Shown here: in pieces, positions 1-8,349 of the stretch
Numbering within the stretch: the first letter of the stretch is position 1
How the letters are laid out: each line of letters opens with the position of its first letter
Assembly: GCA_963796225.1 (NCBI GenBank)
Contig: CAWCLK010000050.1
Coordinates: 1-64,000, forward strand
DNA from: CAWCLK01 sp963796225
Lineage (GTDB): Bacteria; Actinomycetota; Nitriliruptoria; Nitriliruptorales; Nitriliruptoraceae
DNA: 64,000 nucleotides
Reading direction: 5' to 3'
The notes under the pieces: model-generated
The model's database searches: none
What the model saw: only the letters and a program-made list of their open reading frames with translations
Told to the model about the DNA's origin: nothing
Made by a program: the position numbers and the translations under genes

Positions 1-318
1 GGCGGTGGCCACGTGCTGGCGCAGCGCGGCGGCGTACGGGTTGCGGTGCTCCCGCGGCAGGGTGCCGCCTCGGTCGGCCAGGGTCCGCGACACGAGGGCG
101 AGGTGGTCGACCTCGTCACGGGCGATGCCCGACAGCCGCCCCACCCAGCGGACGGGGTCGGCGCCGTCGGGCCAGCGGCGCACGAGCGACATGGCGTTGG
201 CCGCCGCAGCCCGTTCCAGGTGGGCGTGGTCGGCCAGCAGGGCGAGCTCGTCGGCCAGCGCCCCGTCGGTCCAGGCCGGCGGCGTGCGCCACCGCAGCTC
301 GTCGCGTGCGTCGGTCAC
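1..318 (-). CDS. miaE: tRNA-(ms2io6A37) hydroxylase MiaE, partial (N-terminal part)
   Basis: The reading frame enters from the left window edge and begins at a GTG whose upstream sequence carries a GAGGA ribosome site. The 106 visible residues match the start of the MiaE family: a WRTPPAW segment, the di-iron helix around LADHAHLERAA (residues about 33-43), and the second helix around IARDEVDHL (about 70-78). The DHAH-E and DEVDH patterns supply iron ligands of the ferritin-like diiron fold. MiaE hydroxylates 2-methylthio-N6-isopentenyladenosine at position 37 of tRNA. The C-terminal half lies outside the window. The call rests on motif order read by eye; another ferritin-like hydroxylase is possible but less likely. 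Confidence 0.72.
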   Translation of the reverse strand, partial: MTDARDELRWRTPPAWTDGALADELALLADHAHLERAAAANAMSLVRRWPDGADPVRWVGRLSGIARDEVDHLALVSRTLADRGGTLPREHRNPYAAALRQHVATA

Positions 319-367
319 CGGTCCTCGCCCATGTCGTCGACGGCGGGACGGTAACGCGACGCGTGGG

Positions 368-634
368 TCAGGCGACCCGCCTGCTGCCACGGCCGCCGCT
401 CGCAGCCTCGGCCACCCCGATCAGCAGGACCGCGGCAATCACGGCGACGACGAACCCGACGACGTTGAGCTCGAAGATCCCGCCCGTGCCGAGCAGGTTG
501 GCGACCACGCCCCCGATCACGGACCCGACGAGGCCGAGGATCAGGGTCATCAGCAGGCTGAGGTCCTGCTTGCCGCGCTTGAACAGCCGCGCGAGCGCGC
601 CGATGACAAGGCCAGCGATGATGAAGCCGAACAT
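368..634 (-). CDS. GlsB/YeaQ/YmgE-family small membrane protein
   Basis: This is an 88-residue protein with three hydrophobic segments (about 3-18, 27-48 and 56-75), glycine-rich faces and a short basic loop (LFKRGKQD, about 17-24) after the first segment. Length and pattern fit the transglycosylase-associated / general-stress family (GlsB, YeaQ, YmgE), whose molecular function is not known. A GGAGG sits a few bases before the ATG. It lies 50 bp upstream of the miaE-type gene on the same strand and may share a transcript with it. Confidence 0.85.
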   Translation of the reverse strand: MFGFIIAGLVIGALARLFKRGKQDLSLLMTLILGLVGSVIGGVVANLLGTGGIFELNVVGFVVAVIAAVLLIGVAEAASGGRGSRRVA

Positions 635-724
635 GGGGCCTCCGAGTGTGAGCTGCTCGGGCTTCGAGTGACGGACGGCGGCCGGACTCCCGTCCGTGCG
701 GTGGCACGGCCATCGGCCGGCGGG

Positions 725-1762
725 TCAGCGTCCCTCGCCGTCGTCCTCGTCACCCTGCTCCCACGGGTCGTCGCCCCGCACCGCGCCCAGCAGCCGCCGG
801 TAGCTGGCCAGCCGGGCCGGGTGGATGTCGGCCTCGTCGATCCGGCAGCCGGGCTCGCCGTCGTGCAGGCAGTCGTCGAGGGCGCAGTCCAGCGCGGCCA
901 GCTCCGGTACGTGCTGGGCCAGCTCCACCGGGGTGATCGCGCCCAACCCGAAGGCCCGCACGCCGGGCGTGTCGACCAGCCACGCGTCGACGTCGGCGAC
1001 CTCCATGGCGCGGCTGGCCACGGTGGTGTGTCGCCCGCCCCGCCGCCCGATCTCGCCGACGTCACGGTCCGCCTCGGGGACCAGCAGGTTGAACAGCGAC
1101 GACTTGCCGACCCCGGAGTGGCCGGAGAACACCGTCCACGCAGCCGCCAGCGCGTCGCGCAGCTCGTCCAGCCCCTCGCCGGTCGTGGCCGAGGTCAGCA
1201 CCACCCGCAGGCCGAGGTCGCGGTACCGGTCCAGGACGTCGTCCAGGACGACCGGGTCGTCGACCAGGTCGAGCTTGTTGACCACCACCAGCCCGTCCAG
1301 CCCACCGACGGACCCGGCCACCAGCACGCGGTCGAGGAACCCCACCGCCTCCTCCAGGCGGTCGGCCGGCAGCACGACGGCGACCTGGTCCGCGTTCGCG
1401 ACGACCACGCGCTCGTCCGCGTCGGTGTCGTCGCCGGTGCGCTGCAGGATGGTGCGGCGGTCGAGGCGTTCGAGGACGCGCGGGGCATCGGTCTCGTGGC
1501 GGGGCGGGCGCACCCGCACCCGGTCCCCCACCACGACCTTGGTACCGCGCATCGACCCGGCGTACCGGGCGGTGGACACGTGCCCCTCGTAGAGCACGTC
1601 GACGTGGCCGCGGTCGAGGCCGACGACCCGGGCGACGTCGTGCTCGGCGATGCGCTCGCGGGCCTCGCGGGAGTAGACGACCTCGCGGCGAGGAGGTCGG
1701 CCTCGGCGGCCCACCTCCTCCTCCCACTCGTCCTCGAGCGCGTCGATGTCGATGCGTGGCAT
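725..1762 (-). CDS. rsgA: Ribosome small-subunit-dependent GTPase A
   Basis: This 345-residue protein has the circularly permuted GTPase order typical of RsgA (YjeQ): the G4 motif NKLD (162-165) comes before the P-loop GHSGVGKS (214-221) and the G3 motif DTPG (264-267). The C-terminal zinc site is visible as C293, C298, H300 and C306. RsgA checks late 30S subunit maturation and releases RbfA. The N-terminal OB-fold (about 40-100) precedes the GTPase domain. No strong Shine-Dalgarno stands before the ATG. The gene is divergent from tldD across a gap of about 70 bp. Confidence 0.95.
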   Translation of the reverse strand: MPRIDIDALEDEWEEEVGRRGRPPRREVVYSREARERIAEHDVARVVGLDRGHVDVLYEGHVSTARYAGSMRGTKVVVGDRVRVRPPRHETDAPRVLERLDRRTILQRTGDDTDADERVVVANADQVAVVLPADRLEEAVGFLDRVLVAGSVGGLDGLVVVNKLDLVDDPVVLDDVLDRYRDLGLRVVLTSATTGEGLDELRDALAAAWTVFSGHSGVGKSSLFNLLVPEADRDVGEIGRRGGRHTTVASRAMEVADVDAWLVDTPGVRAFGLGAITPVELAQHVPELAALDCALDDCLHDGEPGCRIDEADIHPARLASYRRLLGAVRGDDPWEQGDEDDGEGR

Positions 1763-1830
1763 GGCGCGATGGTGCCACAGGTGGTGCCCTAGCCTCGCCC
1801 TCCACCTCGTCCCGCCTCCAGAGGACCGCC

Positions 1831-3282
1831 ATGGACCCGACCCTGTTCGCCGTCGCCGAGCGGGGGGTGCAGGCCGCCCTCGACGCCGGTGCCCACTACG
1901 CCGACGCTCGCGTGGTGTGGCGCCGCCAGCGGGCCCTCAGCGCCCGCAACGGCCAGCTCGAGTCCCTCGACGAGCAGGACGCCCTCGGCATCGGCATCCG
2001 GTCGCTGATCGGGTCGTCGTGGGGCTTCGCGGCCACCAACGACCTCGCCGACAGCGCCGTCGCCGACGCCGGCCACCGGGCCACCCTGACGGCACGGGCG
2101 TCGGCACGAGTGCCGGGCGACCACGAGCTGCAGCTGGCCGACGTGCCGGTGACGCAGGACCACTGGGAGACGCCGGTGGTCGAGGATCCCTTCGCCATGT
2201 CGGTCACCGAACCGGTCGACCTGGTCACCTCGGTCACCGCGACGATGCACCGGGCCGGCGCCCCGCTGGCCACCGCGTCGCTGCGGTTCTGGGACACCCA
2301 CCAGTGGTTCGTGTCCAGCCAGGGCCACCGCATCTCGCAGCGCATCGTCGAGTCCGGCGGCGGGATGGCCGCCACGGCGGTCTCCGAGACCGAGACGCAG
2401 GTCCGCTCCTACCCGCAGTCCTTCGGCCACTACCTCACCGGCGGGTACGAGGTGGTGCGCGAGTTCGACCTGCCCGGGCACGCCGAACGGCTGGCCGACG
2501 AGGCGCAGGCGCTGCTGACCGCCCCGGCGTGCCCGGCCGGCACCATGGACCTCGTGCTCGGGTCCAGCCAGGTGGCCCTGCAGATCCACGAGTCGGTGGG
2601 CCACGCCACCGAGCTCGACCGCATCCTCGGGTGGGAGGCCGCGTTCGCCGGCACGAGCTTCCTCGACCTCGACCAGCTCGGCTCGCTGCGGTACGGCTCC
2701 GAGCTGATGACGATCACCGCCGACGCCACCCTGCCCCGCGCGATGGGCTCGTTCGGCTACGACGACGAGGGCACGCCCGCGCAGTCCGTCGACATCGTCC
2801 GCGACGGCACGTGGGTCGGGGTGCTGTCCGGGCGTGACTCCGCCCACGAGGCCGGCCTGCCTCCCGGCGGGATGGTGCGGGGCGACGGGTACAACCGGCT
2901 GCCGATGGTCCGCATGACCAACGTCGGGCTGGTGCCGGGTGACTCGTCGCTGGAGGCCATGATCGCCGACACGAAGCGCGGGGTGTTCATGGAGACCAAC
3001 CGGTCGTGGTCGATCGACGACCGCCGCCTCAACTTCCAGTTCGGGTGCGAGGTCGGCTGGGAGATCGTGGACGGGCAGCTCGGGCAGATGGTGCGCAACC
3101 CCACCTACACCGGTATCACGCCCCGCTTCTGGGCGTCGCTGGACCGCCTCGCCGGGCCCGACGAGTGGACACCGTGGGGCCTGCCCAACTGCGGCAAGGG
3201 CCAACCGATGCAGACCGCCCACACCGGCCACCCCGCCGTGCCGGCCCGCTTCCGCGACGTGCGCGTGGGGGTGACCGGATGA
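1831..3282 (+). CDS. tldD: Metalloprotease TldD
   Basis: This 483-residue protein carries the TldD zinc motif HESVGHATE (starting at residue 253, HExxxH type) and a C-terminal LPNCGKGQP segment typical of the family. The start chosen is the ATG preceded by AGAGGA eight bases upstream. The open frame extends farther upstream, but without family similarity. TldD forms a heterodimer with TldE that degrades unfolded peptides, matures some ribosomally made peptides and acts on gyrase-inhibitor substrates in enterobacteria. The partner follows with an ATGA overlap, so the two are co-translated. Confidence 0.94.
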   Translation: MDPTLFAVAERGVQAALDAGAHYADARVVWRRQRALSARNGQLESLDEQDALGIGIRSLIGSSWGFAATNDLADSAVADAGHRATLTARASARVPGDHELQLADVPVTQDHWETPVVEDPFAMSVTEPVDLVTSVTATMHRAGAPLATASLRFWDTHQWFVSSQGHRISQRIVESGGGMAATAVSETETQVRSYPQSFGHYLTGGYEVVREFDLPGHAERLADEAQALLTAPACPAGTMDLVLGSSQVALQIHESVGHATELDRILGWEAAFAGTSFLDLDQLGSLRYGSELMTITADATLPRAMGSFGYDDEGTPAQSVDIVRDGTWVGVLSGRDSAHEAGLPPGGMVRGDGYNRLPMVRMTNVGLVPGDSSLEAMIADTKRGVFMETNRSWSIDDRRLNFQFGCEVGWEIVDGQLGQMVRNPTYTGITPRFWASLDRLAGPDEWTPWGLPNCGKGQPMQTAHTGHPAVPARFRDVRVGVTG

Positions 3283-4637
3283 CCTCCTCCCCCGACCACC
3301 TCGCCGACCTGCCACCCGCGGACCTGGCCGACCGCGTGCTCGACCTCGTCGACGGCCGCGCCGACGCGCAGGTGCAGGCCACCCACGTCGACCACGGGCT
3401 GACCCGCTTCGCCAACTCCCGGATCCACCAGCACGTCGGCGAGTCCACGGGCTCGGTGTCCCTGCGCGTGTCCCGCGAGGGCCGCGTGGCGTCGGCGTCC
3501 ACGTCCCGCCTCACCGACGACGGGCTGGCGGCCCTGGTCGACGGTGCCCTCACCCAGGTCGCCGTCACGCCGGTGGACCCCGAGGACCCCGGCCTGGTCG
3601 AACCGCACGAGGTGGCGGTGCTCGACCACGTCGACCCCTCCACCATCGAGGCCACCCCCGACGACCGCGCCGAGGTCGTCGCCGGGTTCGTGGACGCGGG
3701 GCGGCAGTTCGACGCCGCCGGGTTCTGCGAGACCCGCCACGTCCGCATCGCCTACGCCAACTCACGCGGGCACCGGGCCGCCGACGCGTCCACCCACGCC
3801 GTGTGCAACGGCATCCACCAGCGCGGCCTGGCCGCCGGCATGGCCCACCGCGAGTCCCGCGGGCTGGCCAACCTCGACGGGGCGGCGATCGGGGCCGCGT
3901 CGGTGCGGCTGGCCGAGCGCGCCACCGATCCGGTCGACCTCGACCCGGGCCCCTTGCCGGTGGTGCTGGGTCCCGAGGCGGTGGCCACCCTCGCCGTGTT
4001 CCTCGGGCTGTACGGGTTCAACGCCCGGGCGGTCGCCGAGGGGCGCTCCTGCGTCGTGCTGGACGAGCAGCAGTTCGACCCCACGATCTCCCTGCGCGAC
4101 GACGTGTTCGACGCCCGCAACGTCTCCTGGGGCTTCGACGCCGAGGGTGTCGCCCGGCAGCGGGTCGACCTGGTCCGCGACGGGGTCTCGGTCGCGTTGG
4201 CCCACGACCGGCGCACGGCAGCCGCGGCCGGCACGACCACCACCGGGCACCACGTCCCGGGTTCGGAGGTCTACGGACCGATGCCCACCGACCTGGTGCT
4301 GGCCCCGGGGACGTCCAGTCCTGCCGACCTCGTCGCCGGGATCGACCGGGGCCTGCTGGTCACCTCGTTCAACTACTGCCGCGTGCTGGACCCGCGCACG
4401 CTGGTCGTCACCGGCCTGACCCGCAACGGCACCTTCCTCATCGAGGACGGCGAGCTCGGCCCCGCGGTCGGCAACCTGCGCTTCACCCAGTCGTTCGTCC
4501 AGGCCCTCGCGCCGGGGCGGGTGCGAGGCATCGGGAACGATGACCGCTACGCGATGAACGAGTTCGACGCCGGTATGACGATCGCCCCCAGCCTCGCCCT
4601 GGACCAGTGGAACTTCACGGGAGGGTCCGAGGGATGA
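3279..4637 (+). CDS. tldE: TldE/PmbA-family protease subunit
   Basis: This 452-residue partner starts at an ATG that overlaps the tldD stop (ATGA). It has the TldD/PmbA fold pattern: an N-terminal domain around RFANSRIHQHVGE (residues about 41-53), a central region and the C-terminal GLTRNGTFLIEDGE and LRFTQSF segments. Unlike TldD it lacks the HExxxH zinc motif, as expected for the non-metal-binding subunit. It probably shapes the peptide channel of the TldD/E complex. A 7-bp inverted repeat follows the stop (4658-4683). Confidence 0.9.
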   Translation: MTSSPDHLADLPPADLADRVLDLVDGRADAQVQATHVDHGLTRFANSRIHQHVGESTGSVSLRVSREGRVASASTSRLTDDGLAALVDGALTQVAVTPVDPEDPGLVEPHEVAVLDHVDPSTIEATPDDRAEVVAGFVDAGRQFDAAGFCETRHVRIAYANSRGHRAADASTHAVCNGIHQRGLAAGMAHRESRGLANLDGAAIGAASVRLAERATDPVDLDPGPLPVVLGPEAVATLAVFLGLYGFNARAVAEGRSCVVLDEQQFDPTISLRDDVFDARNVSWGFDAEGVARQRVDLVRDGVSVALAHDRRTAAAAGTTTTGHHVPGSEVYGPMPTDLVLAPGTSSPADLVAGIDRGLLVTSFNYCRVLDPRTLVVTGLTRNGTFLIEDGELGPAVGNLRFTQSFVQALAPGRVRGIGNDDRYAMNEFDAGMTIAPSLALDQWNFTGGSEG

Positions 4638-4711
4638 CGCCGGCTGCAGCAGGTCACGATGCCGTCGCGCGACCGGCGGCATCCCGAGCATCGGACGAGG
4701 GATGACGCCGG
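4628..4711. repeat. 16-bp direct repeat pair spanning the tldE stop and the next start
   Basis: The string CGAGGGATGACGCCGG occurs at 4628-4643, where it contains the tldE stop TGA, and again at 4696-4711, where it contains the ATG of the next gene. The copies are 68 bp apart. Between them lies an inverted repeat GATGCCG/CGGCATC (4658-4664 and 4677-4683, 12-nt loop), a possible weak terminator or attenuator. The repeat may be a duplicated translation-initiation segment; no function is established. Confidence 0.6.
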
Positions 4712-5490
4712 AGTACCGACGGGCCCTGGTGACCGGGGCGTCTCGCGGGATCGGCGAGGCCATCGCACGCCGCCTCGCGGCCGACGGGATCGACCTCGTG
4801 CTGGTCGCCCGCGACCGCGACGCCCTCGCGGCACTGGCCGACGAGCTCGAACGCACCCAGCACGTCACGGTGGAGCTGCTGGCCGCCGACCTGCTCGACC
4901 GCGACGACCTCCGACGCGTCGCCGAGCGCATCCCGGCCTCGCCCACGATCGACCTCGTCGTGAACAACGCGGGGTTCGGCACGGCGGGGCGGTTCCACGA
5001 GCTCGACGCCGACACCGAGCAGGCCGAGGTGGACCTCAACGTCGGGGCGCTGCTGCGGCTGTCGCAGGCCGCGGCGACGACCTTCCGCGAACGCGGGTCC
5101 GGCGGCATCTGCAACGTCTCGTCGCTGAGCGCCTACGCCCCGGCTCCGCACGCGGCGACCTACGCCGCCTCCAAGGCGTTCGTGAGCTCGTTCACCGCAG
5201 CCCTGCACGAGGAGCTGCGCCCCGCCGGCGTGCACGTCACGACGCTGTGCCCGGGGTTCACACGGACGGCGTTCCACGACGCGGCGTCCATGAACGCCGC
5301 CGGCATCCCCGACCTCGCCTGGGGCACGGCCGACGAGGTGGCCGACGCGGCGATCGCCGGGGTCCGCGCCAACCGCGCCGTGGTCGTGCCCGGGGTCGCC
5401 AACCGCGCCGTCGCCGGCTTCGCACGGCTGCTGCCGCCCGGGCTGGTGCGCAGGACGGCAGGACGGATCGCGAGCCGCCTGCCCGGCTGA
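4702..5490 (+). CDS. Short-chain dehydrogenase/reductase (SDR)
   Basis: This 262-residue classical SDR has TGASRGIG at 11-18 (nucleotide binding), NNAG at 88-91, catalytic serine near 140-141 and YxxxK at Y154/K158. An arginine after the first strand's acidic position suggests NADPH preference, which is inferred. The substrate cannot be told; the family includes ketoacyl reductases and broad carbonyl reductases. The ATG is only two bases from GAGGG, so initiation may depend on a nearby alternative signal. The gene lies between tldE and acs. Confidence 0.85.
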   Translation: MTPEYRRALVTGASRGIGEAIARRLAADGIDLVLVARDRDALAALADELERTQHVTVELLAADLLDRDDLRRVAERIPASPTIDLVVNNAGFGTAGRFHELDADTEQAEVDLNVGALLRLSQAAATTFRERGSGGICNVSSLSAYAPAPHAATYAASKAFVSSFTAALHEELRPAGVHVTTLCPGFTRTAFHDAASMNAAGIPDLAWGTADEVADAAIAGVRANRAVVVPGVANRAVAGFARLLPPGLVRRTAGRIASRLPG

Positions 5491-5575
5491 TCGGTCGGGG
5501 CCATTCCCCGCGACGACGGGCGCGGTGGCTCACTAGGTTCGTCAGGGACCGGGACCACCGACAGGGAGCACGTGG

Positions 5576-7534
5576 ATGTCCGAGGCCATCGAAGACCTGC
5601 TGAGCGAGGACCGCACCTTCCCGCCGCCGTCGGAGTTCAAGCAGCAGGCGCTGGTCACCGGGGCCGAGATCTACGACGAGGCGGACGAGGACCGCGAGGG
5701 GTTCTGGGCCCGCCAGGCTGCCGAGCTGGACTGGTTCACCGAGTGGGACACGATCCTCGAGTGGGACCCGCCCTACGCCAAGTGGTTCGTGGGCGGGACG
5801 CTCAACGTCGCCTACAACTGCCTCGACCGCCACGTGGAGGCGGGCAAGGGCGACAAGGTCGCCTACCACTGGGAGGGCGAGCCCGGCGACACCCGCACCA
5901 TCACCTACGCCGAGCTGCTCGACGACGTACAGAGGACCGCGAACGCGCTCAAGGAGCTCGGCGTCGGCAAGGGCGACCGCGTCGCGATCTACCTGCCGAT
6001 GATCCCCGAGCTGCCCACCATCATGCTGGCGTGCGCCCGGATCGGGGCGCCGCACTCGGTGGTGTTCGCCGGGTTCTCCGCACAGGCGCTCGAGGACCGC
6101 ATCAACGACGCCGAGTGCAAGGTGCTGGTCACCGCCGACGGGGCGCACCGCCGCGGGGACGTCTTCCCGCTCAAGGCCAACGCCGACGAGGCGCTGGGCA
6201 ACACCCCGTCGATCACCAACGTGCTGGTGGTCAAGCGCTGTGAGAACGACGTCGAGATGGCCGAGGACCGCGACCTGTGGTGGCACGACGTCGTCGACCG
6301 CCAGGACGCCGACTGCCCCGCCGAGCCGATGGACTCCGAGGACCTGCTCTACCTGCTCTACACCTCGGGCACCACGGGCAAGCCCAAGGGCATCATGCAC
6401 ACCACCGGCGGGTACCTCACCCAGGTGGCGTTCACCCACAAGCACGTGTTCGACCTGCACCCCGACGAGGACGTGTACTGGTGTGCGGCCGACATCGGCT
6501 GGGTGACCGGGCACTCCTACATCGTGTACGGGCCGCTGGCCAACCAGGCCACCTCGGTGATGTACGAGGGCACCCCCAACTTCCCCAACGAGGCCCGGCA
6601 CTGGGACATCATCGAGAAGTACAAGGTGTCCCAGTACTACACCGCCCCGACGCTGATCCGCACCTTCATGAAGTGGGGCGAACAGCACCTCGAGGGCCAC
6701 GACCTCAGCTCGCTGAAGCTGCTCGGGACCGTCGGCGAACCGATCAACCCCGAGGCGTGGGTCTGGTACCACGAGAAGGTCGGCGGCGGCCGCTGCCCGG
6801 TGGTGGACACCTGGTGGCAGACCGAGACCGGCGGGATCATGATCTCGCCCCTCCCGGGGGCCACGACCACCAAGCCCGGGTCGGCGACCTTCCCGCTGCC
6901 CGGCATCTCGGCCACCATCCTCGACGACTCGGGGCAAGAGGTCGGCGTGCCCGGCGGCGGGTACCTCGTGCTGGACAAGCCGTGGCCGGCGATGCTGCGC
7001 GGCATCTACGGCGACGACCAGCGGTTCCGCGACACCTACTGGTCACGGTTCGATGAAGGCATCTACTTCGCCGGTGACGGCGCCAAGCGCGACGCCGAGG
7101 GCTACTTCTGGCTGCTCGGGCGCGTCGACGACGTCATGAACATCTCCGGGCACCGGCTGTCGACCACCGAGGTCGAGTCGGCGCTGGTCAGCCACCCCAA
7201 GGTCGCCGAGGCGGCCGTGGTCGGCCGCGCCGACGAGCAGACCGGCCAGGCCATCGCCGCCTTCGTCACGCCCCGCGAGGGCGTCGAGGCCAGCGAGGAG
7301 CTCGCTCAGGAGCTGCGCGACCACGTCGCGCACGTGATCTCCCCGATCGCCAAGCCCGCCAACCTGCTGTTCACCAGCGACCTGCCCAAGACCCGCTCGG
7401 GCAAGATCATGCGCCGGCTGCTCAAGGACATCGCCGAGGACAACAAGCTCGGCGACACCACCACGCTCGCCGACTCGTCCATCGTCGACGACATCAAGAA
7501 CGACTACATGACCCGAGCTGAAGCCAACGGCTGA
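5576..7534 (+). CDS. acs: Acetyl-CoA synthetase (acetate-CoA ligase, AMP-forming)
   Basis: This 652-residue ANL-superfamily enzyme activates acetate through acetyl-AMP to acetyl-CoA. Visible signatures are the P-loop YTSGTTGKPKG (262-272), the acetate-pocket WWQTETGG (413-420), the hinge region GRVDDVMNISGHR (515-527) and the C-terminal catalytic lysine K610 in PKTRSGK, the usual site of reversible acetylation. The length matches bacterial Acs. AGGGAG lies about nine bases before the ATG. The gene is monocistronic and faces a convergent methyltransferase across a strong hairpin. Confidence 0.95.
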   Translation: MSEAIEDLLSEDRTFPPPSEFKQQALVTGAEIYDEADEDREGFWARQAAELDWFTEWDTILEWDPPYAKWFVGGTLNVAYNCLDRHVEAGKGDKVAYHWEGEPGDTRTITYAELLDDVQRTANALKELGVGKGDRVAIYLPMIPELPTIMLACARIGAPHSVVFAGFSAQALEDRINDAECKVLVTADGAHRRGDVFPLKANADEALGNTPSITNVLVVKRCENDVEMAEDRDLWWHDVVDRQDADCPAEPMDSEDLLYLLYTSGTTGKPKGIMHTTGGYLTQVAFTHKHVFDLHPDEDVYWCAADIGWVTGHSYIVYGPLANQATSVMYEGTPNFPNEARHWDIIEKYKVSQYYTAPTLIRTFMKWGEQHLEGHDLSSLKLLGTVGEPINPEAWVWYHEKVGGGRCPVVDTWWQTETGGIMISPLPGATTTKPGSATFPLPGISATILDDSGQEVGVPGGGYLVLDKPWPAMLRGIYGDDQRFRDTYWSRFDEGIYFAGDGAKRDAEGYFWLLGRVDDVMNISGHRLSTTEVESALVSHPKVAEAAVVGRADEQTGQAIAAFVTPREGVEASEELAQELRDHVAHVISPIAKPANLLFTSDLPKTRSGKIMRRLLKDIAEDNKLGDTTTLADSSIVDDIKNDYMTRAEANG

Positions 7535-7579
7535 CGCCGCGTGGCCGACCGCTCGGCCGAGCGAGAAGCCAACGGCTGA
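7520..7579 (+). repeat. 15-bp direct repeat of the acs 3' end
   Basis: GAAGCCAACGGCTGA, the last codons and stop of acs (7520-7534), recurs at 7565-7579, and the following GCCGCG is also shared apart from one base. Between the copies is a perfect 14-bp palindrome CGCTCGGCCGAGCG (7550-7563). This looks like a short tandem duplication downstream of the gene. Confidence 0.7.
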
Positions 7580-7599
7580 GGCCGCGGCTGCCCACGGCT

Positions 7600-7635
7600 G
7601 ACGGTTCCGGTACTCCATCCAGTACCGGAACCGTC
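7600..7635. terminator. Bidirectional intrinsic-type hairpin between convergent genes
   Basis: A perfect 15-bp inverted repeat, GACGGTTCCGGTACT (7600-7614) and AGTACCGGAACCGTC (7621-7635), flanks a 6-nt loop CCATCC. It sits exactly between the stops of acs and the convergent methyltransferase, so it can end both transcripts. There is no T-tract, as is common in high-GC actinobacteria. Confidence 0.88.
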
Positions 7636-7638
7636 GGG

Positions 7639-8265
7639 TCAGCCGGCGGGGCGGGCGACGGCGAGGAACATCGGGAAGTCCTGGTCGTGCTTGCGCACCG
7701 ACCCGCAGGGGTGGAAGGCGACGTCGGTGAACCCGGCGGTCTGCAGCCGCCCCTCGAGGTCGCGGTGGCGGAAGCCGTGGAAGCCGGTGAAGTCGTCGTG
7801 CTCCTTGTGGAACTCGCCCTCGACGTCCTCCTCGAGGTCGGCCACGGCGAGGTGCCCGCCCGGGACGAGCAGGGCCGCCATGCGTTCGAGGACCGTGTCG
7901 AGGTCCTCGGTCTCGATGTGGTGAAGCGCCAGGACGGTGAGCACGAGGTCGAACTGCTCGTCGGGGGCGTCGTCGGTGACGAGGTCGACGTCCCAGACCC
8001 GGGTGCCCTCCGGGAGGGTGCCGGCGGCGACCTTGCCCTCCATGACCTCGCGCATGCCCGCCGACGAGTCGGCCAGCGTGATGGCGCCGACGCGGTCGGC
8101 CAGCGCCTGCGAGGCCAGGCCGGTCCCGGCGCCGTACTCGAGGACGCGCGTGTCCGAGGACAGATCCACGGCCTCGGCGACGGCGTCAGCGACGGTGCGG
8201 CCGCGTTCGACCTTGGCCGGGTCGTCGTCCCAGGTGGCGGCGCGGTCGTCGAAGGTGTTGCTCAC
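7639..8265 (-). CDS. Class I SAM-dependent methyltransferase
   Basis: This 208-residue protein has the SAM-binding glycine motif EYGAGTG (43-49), an acidic residue at the end of the next strand (LADSS, about 64-68), and a LALHHIE post-motif typical of the UbiE/methyltransferase-11 group. The substrate is unknown. The GTG start is preceded by GAGGAG at seven bases. An unusually C-rich transcribed spacer of about 80 bp separates it from the upstream SDR gene on the same strand. Confidence 0.85.
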   Translation of the reverse strand: MSNTFDDRAATWDDDPAKVERGRTVADAVAEAVDLSSDTRVLEYGAGTGLASQALADRVGAITLADSSAGMREVMEGKVAAGTLPEGTRVWDVDLVTDDAPDEQFDLVLTVLALHHIETEDLDTVLERMAALLVPGGHLAVADLEEDVEGEFHKEHDDFTGFHGFRHRDLEGRLQTAGFTDVAFHPCGSVRKHDQDFPMFLAVARPAG

Positions 8266-8349
8266 GGTGGGCTCCTCGTGGGGACGGTTCGGGGTGGTCG
8301 GGTGCGGGGCGTGGGGTCTGGCGGGGCGTTGGGGGTGGCGGGGCGTGGG
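8266..8349 (-). promoter_or_regulatory. C-rich, G-poor transcribed spacer
   Basis: On the minus strand, from the SDR stop to the methyltransferase start, the RNA would be a run of CCCC and CCCCC tracts separated by short gaps, with few G residues until the GAGGAG ribosome site. Such bias is typical of Rho-utilisation sites. The plus strand correspondingly carries repeated GGGG tracts that could form a G-quadruplex. The role is inferred from composition only. Confidence 0.35.

Noticed and set aside
5..1792. Plus-strand open frame of nearly 600 codons opposite miaE, the small membrane protein and rsgA
   Set aside because: All three minus-strand genes are supported by motifs and ribosome sites; the plus-strand frame is a shadow.
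5258..6937. Long minus-strand open frame opposite acs and an SDR
   Set aside because: The plus-strand products have full family motifs (YxxxK, YTSGTTGKPKG). The antisense product is low in complexity and has no motif.
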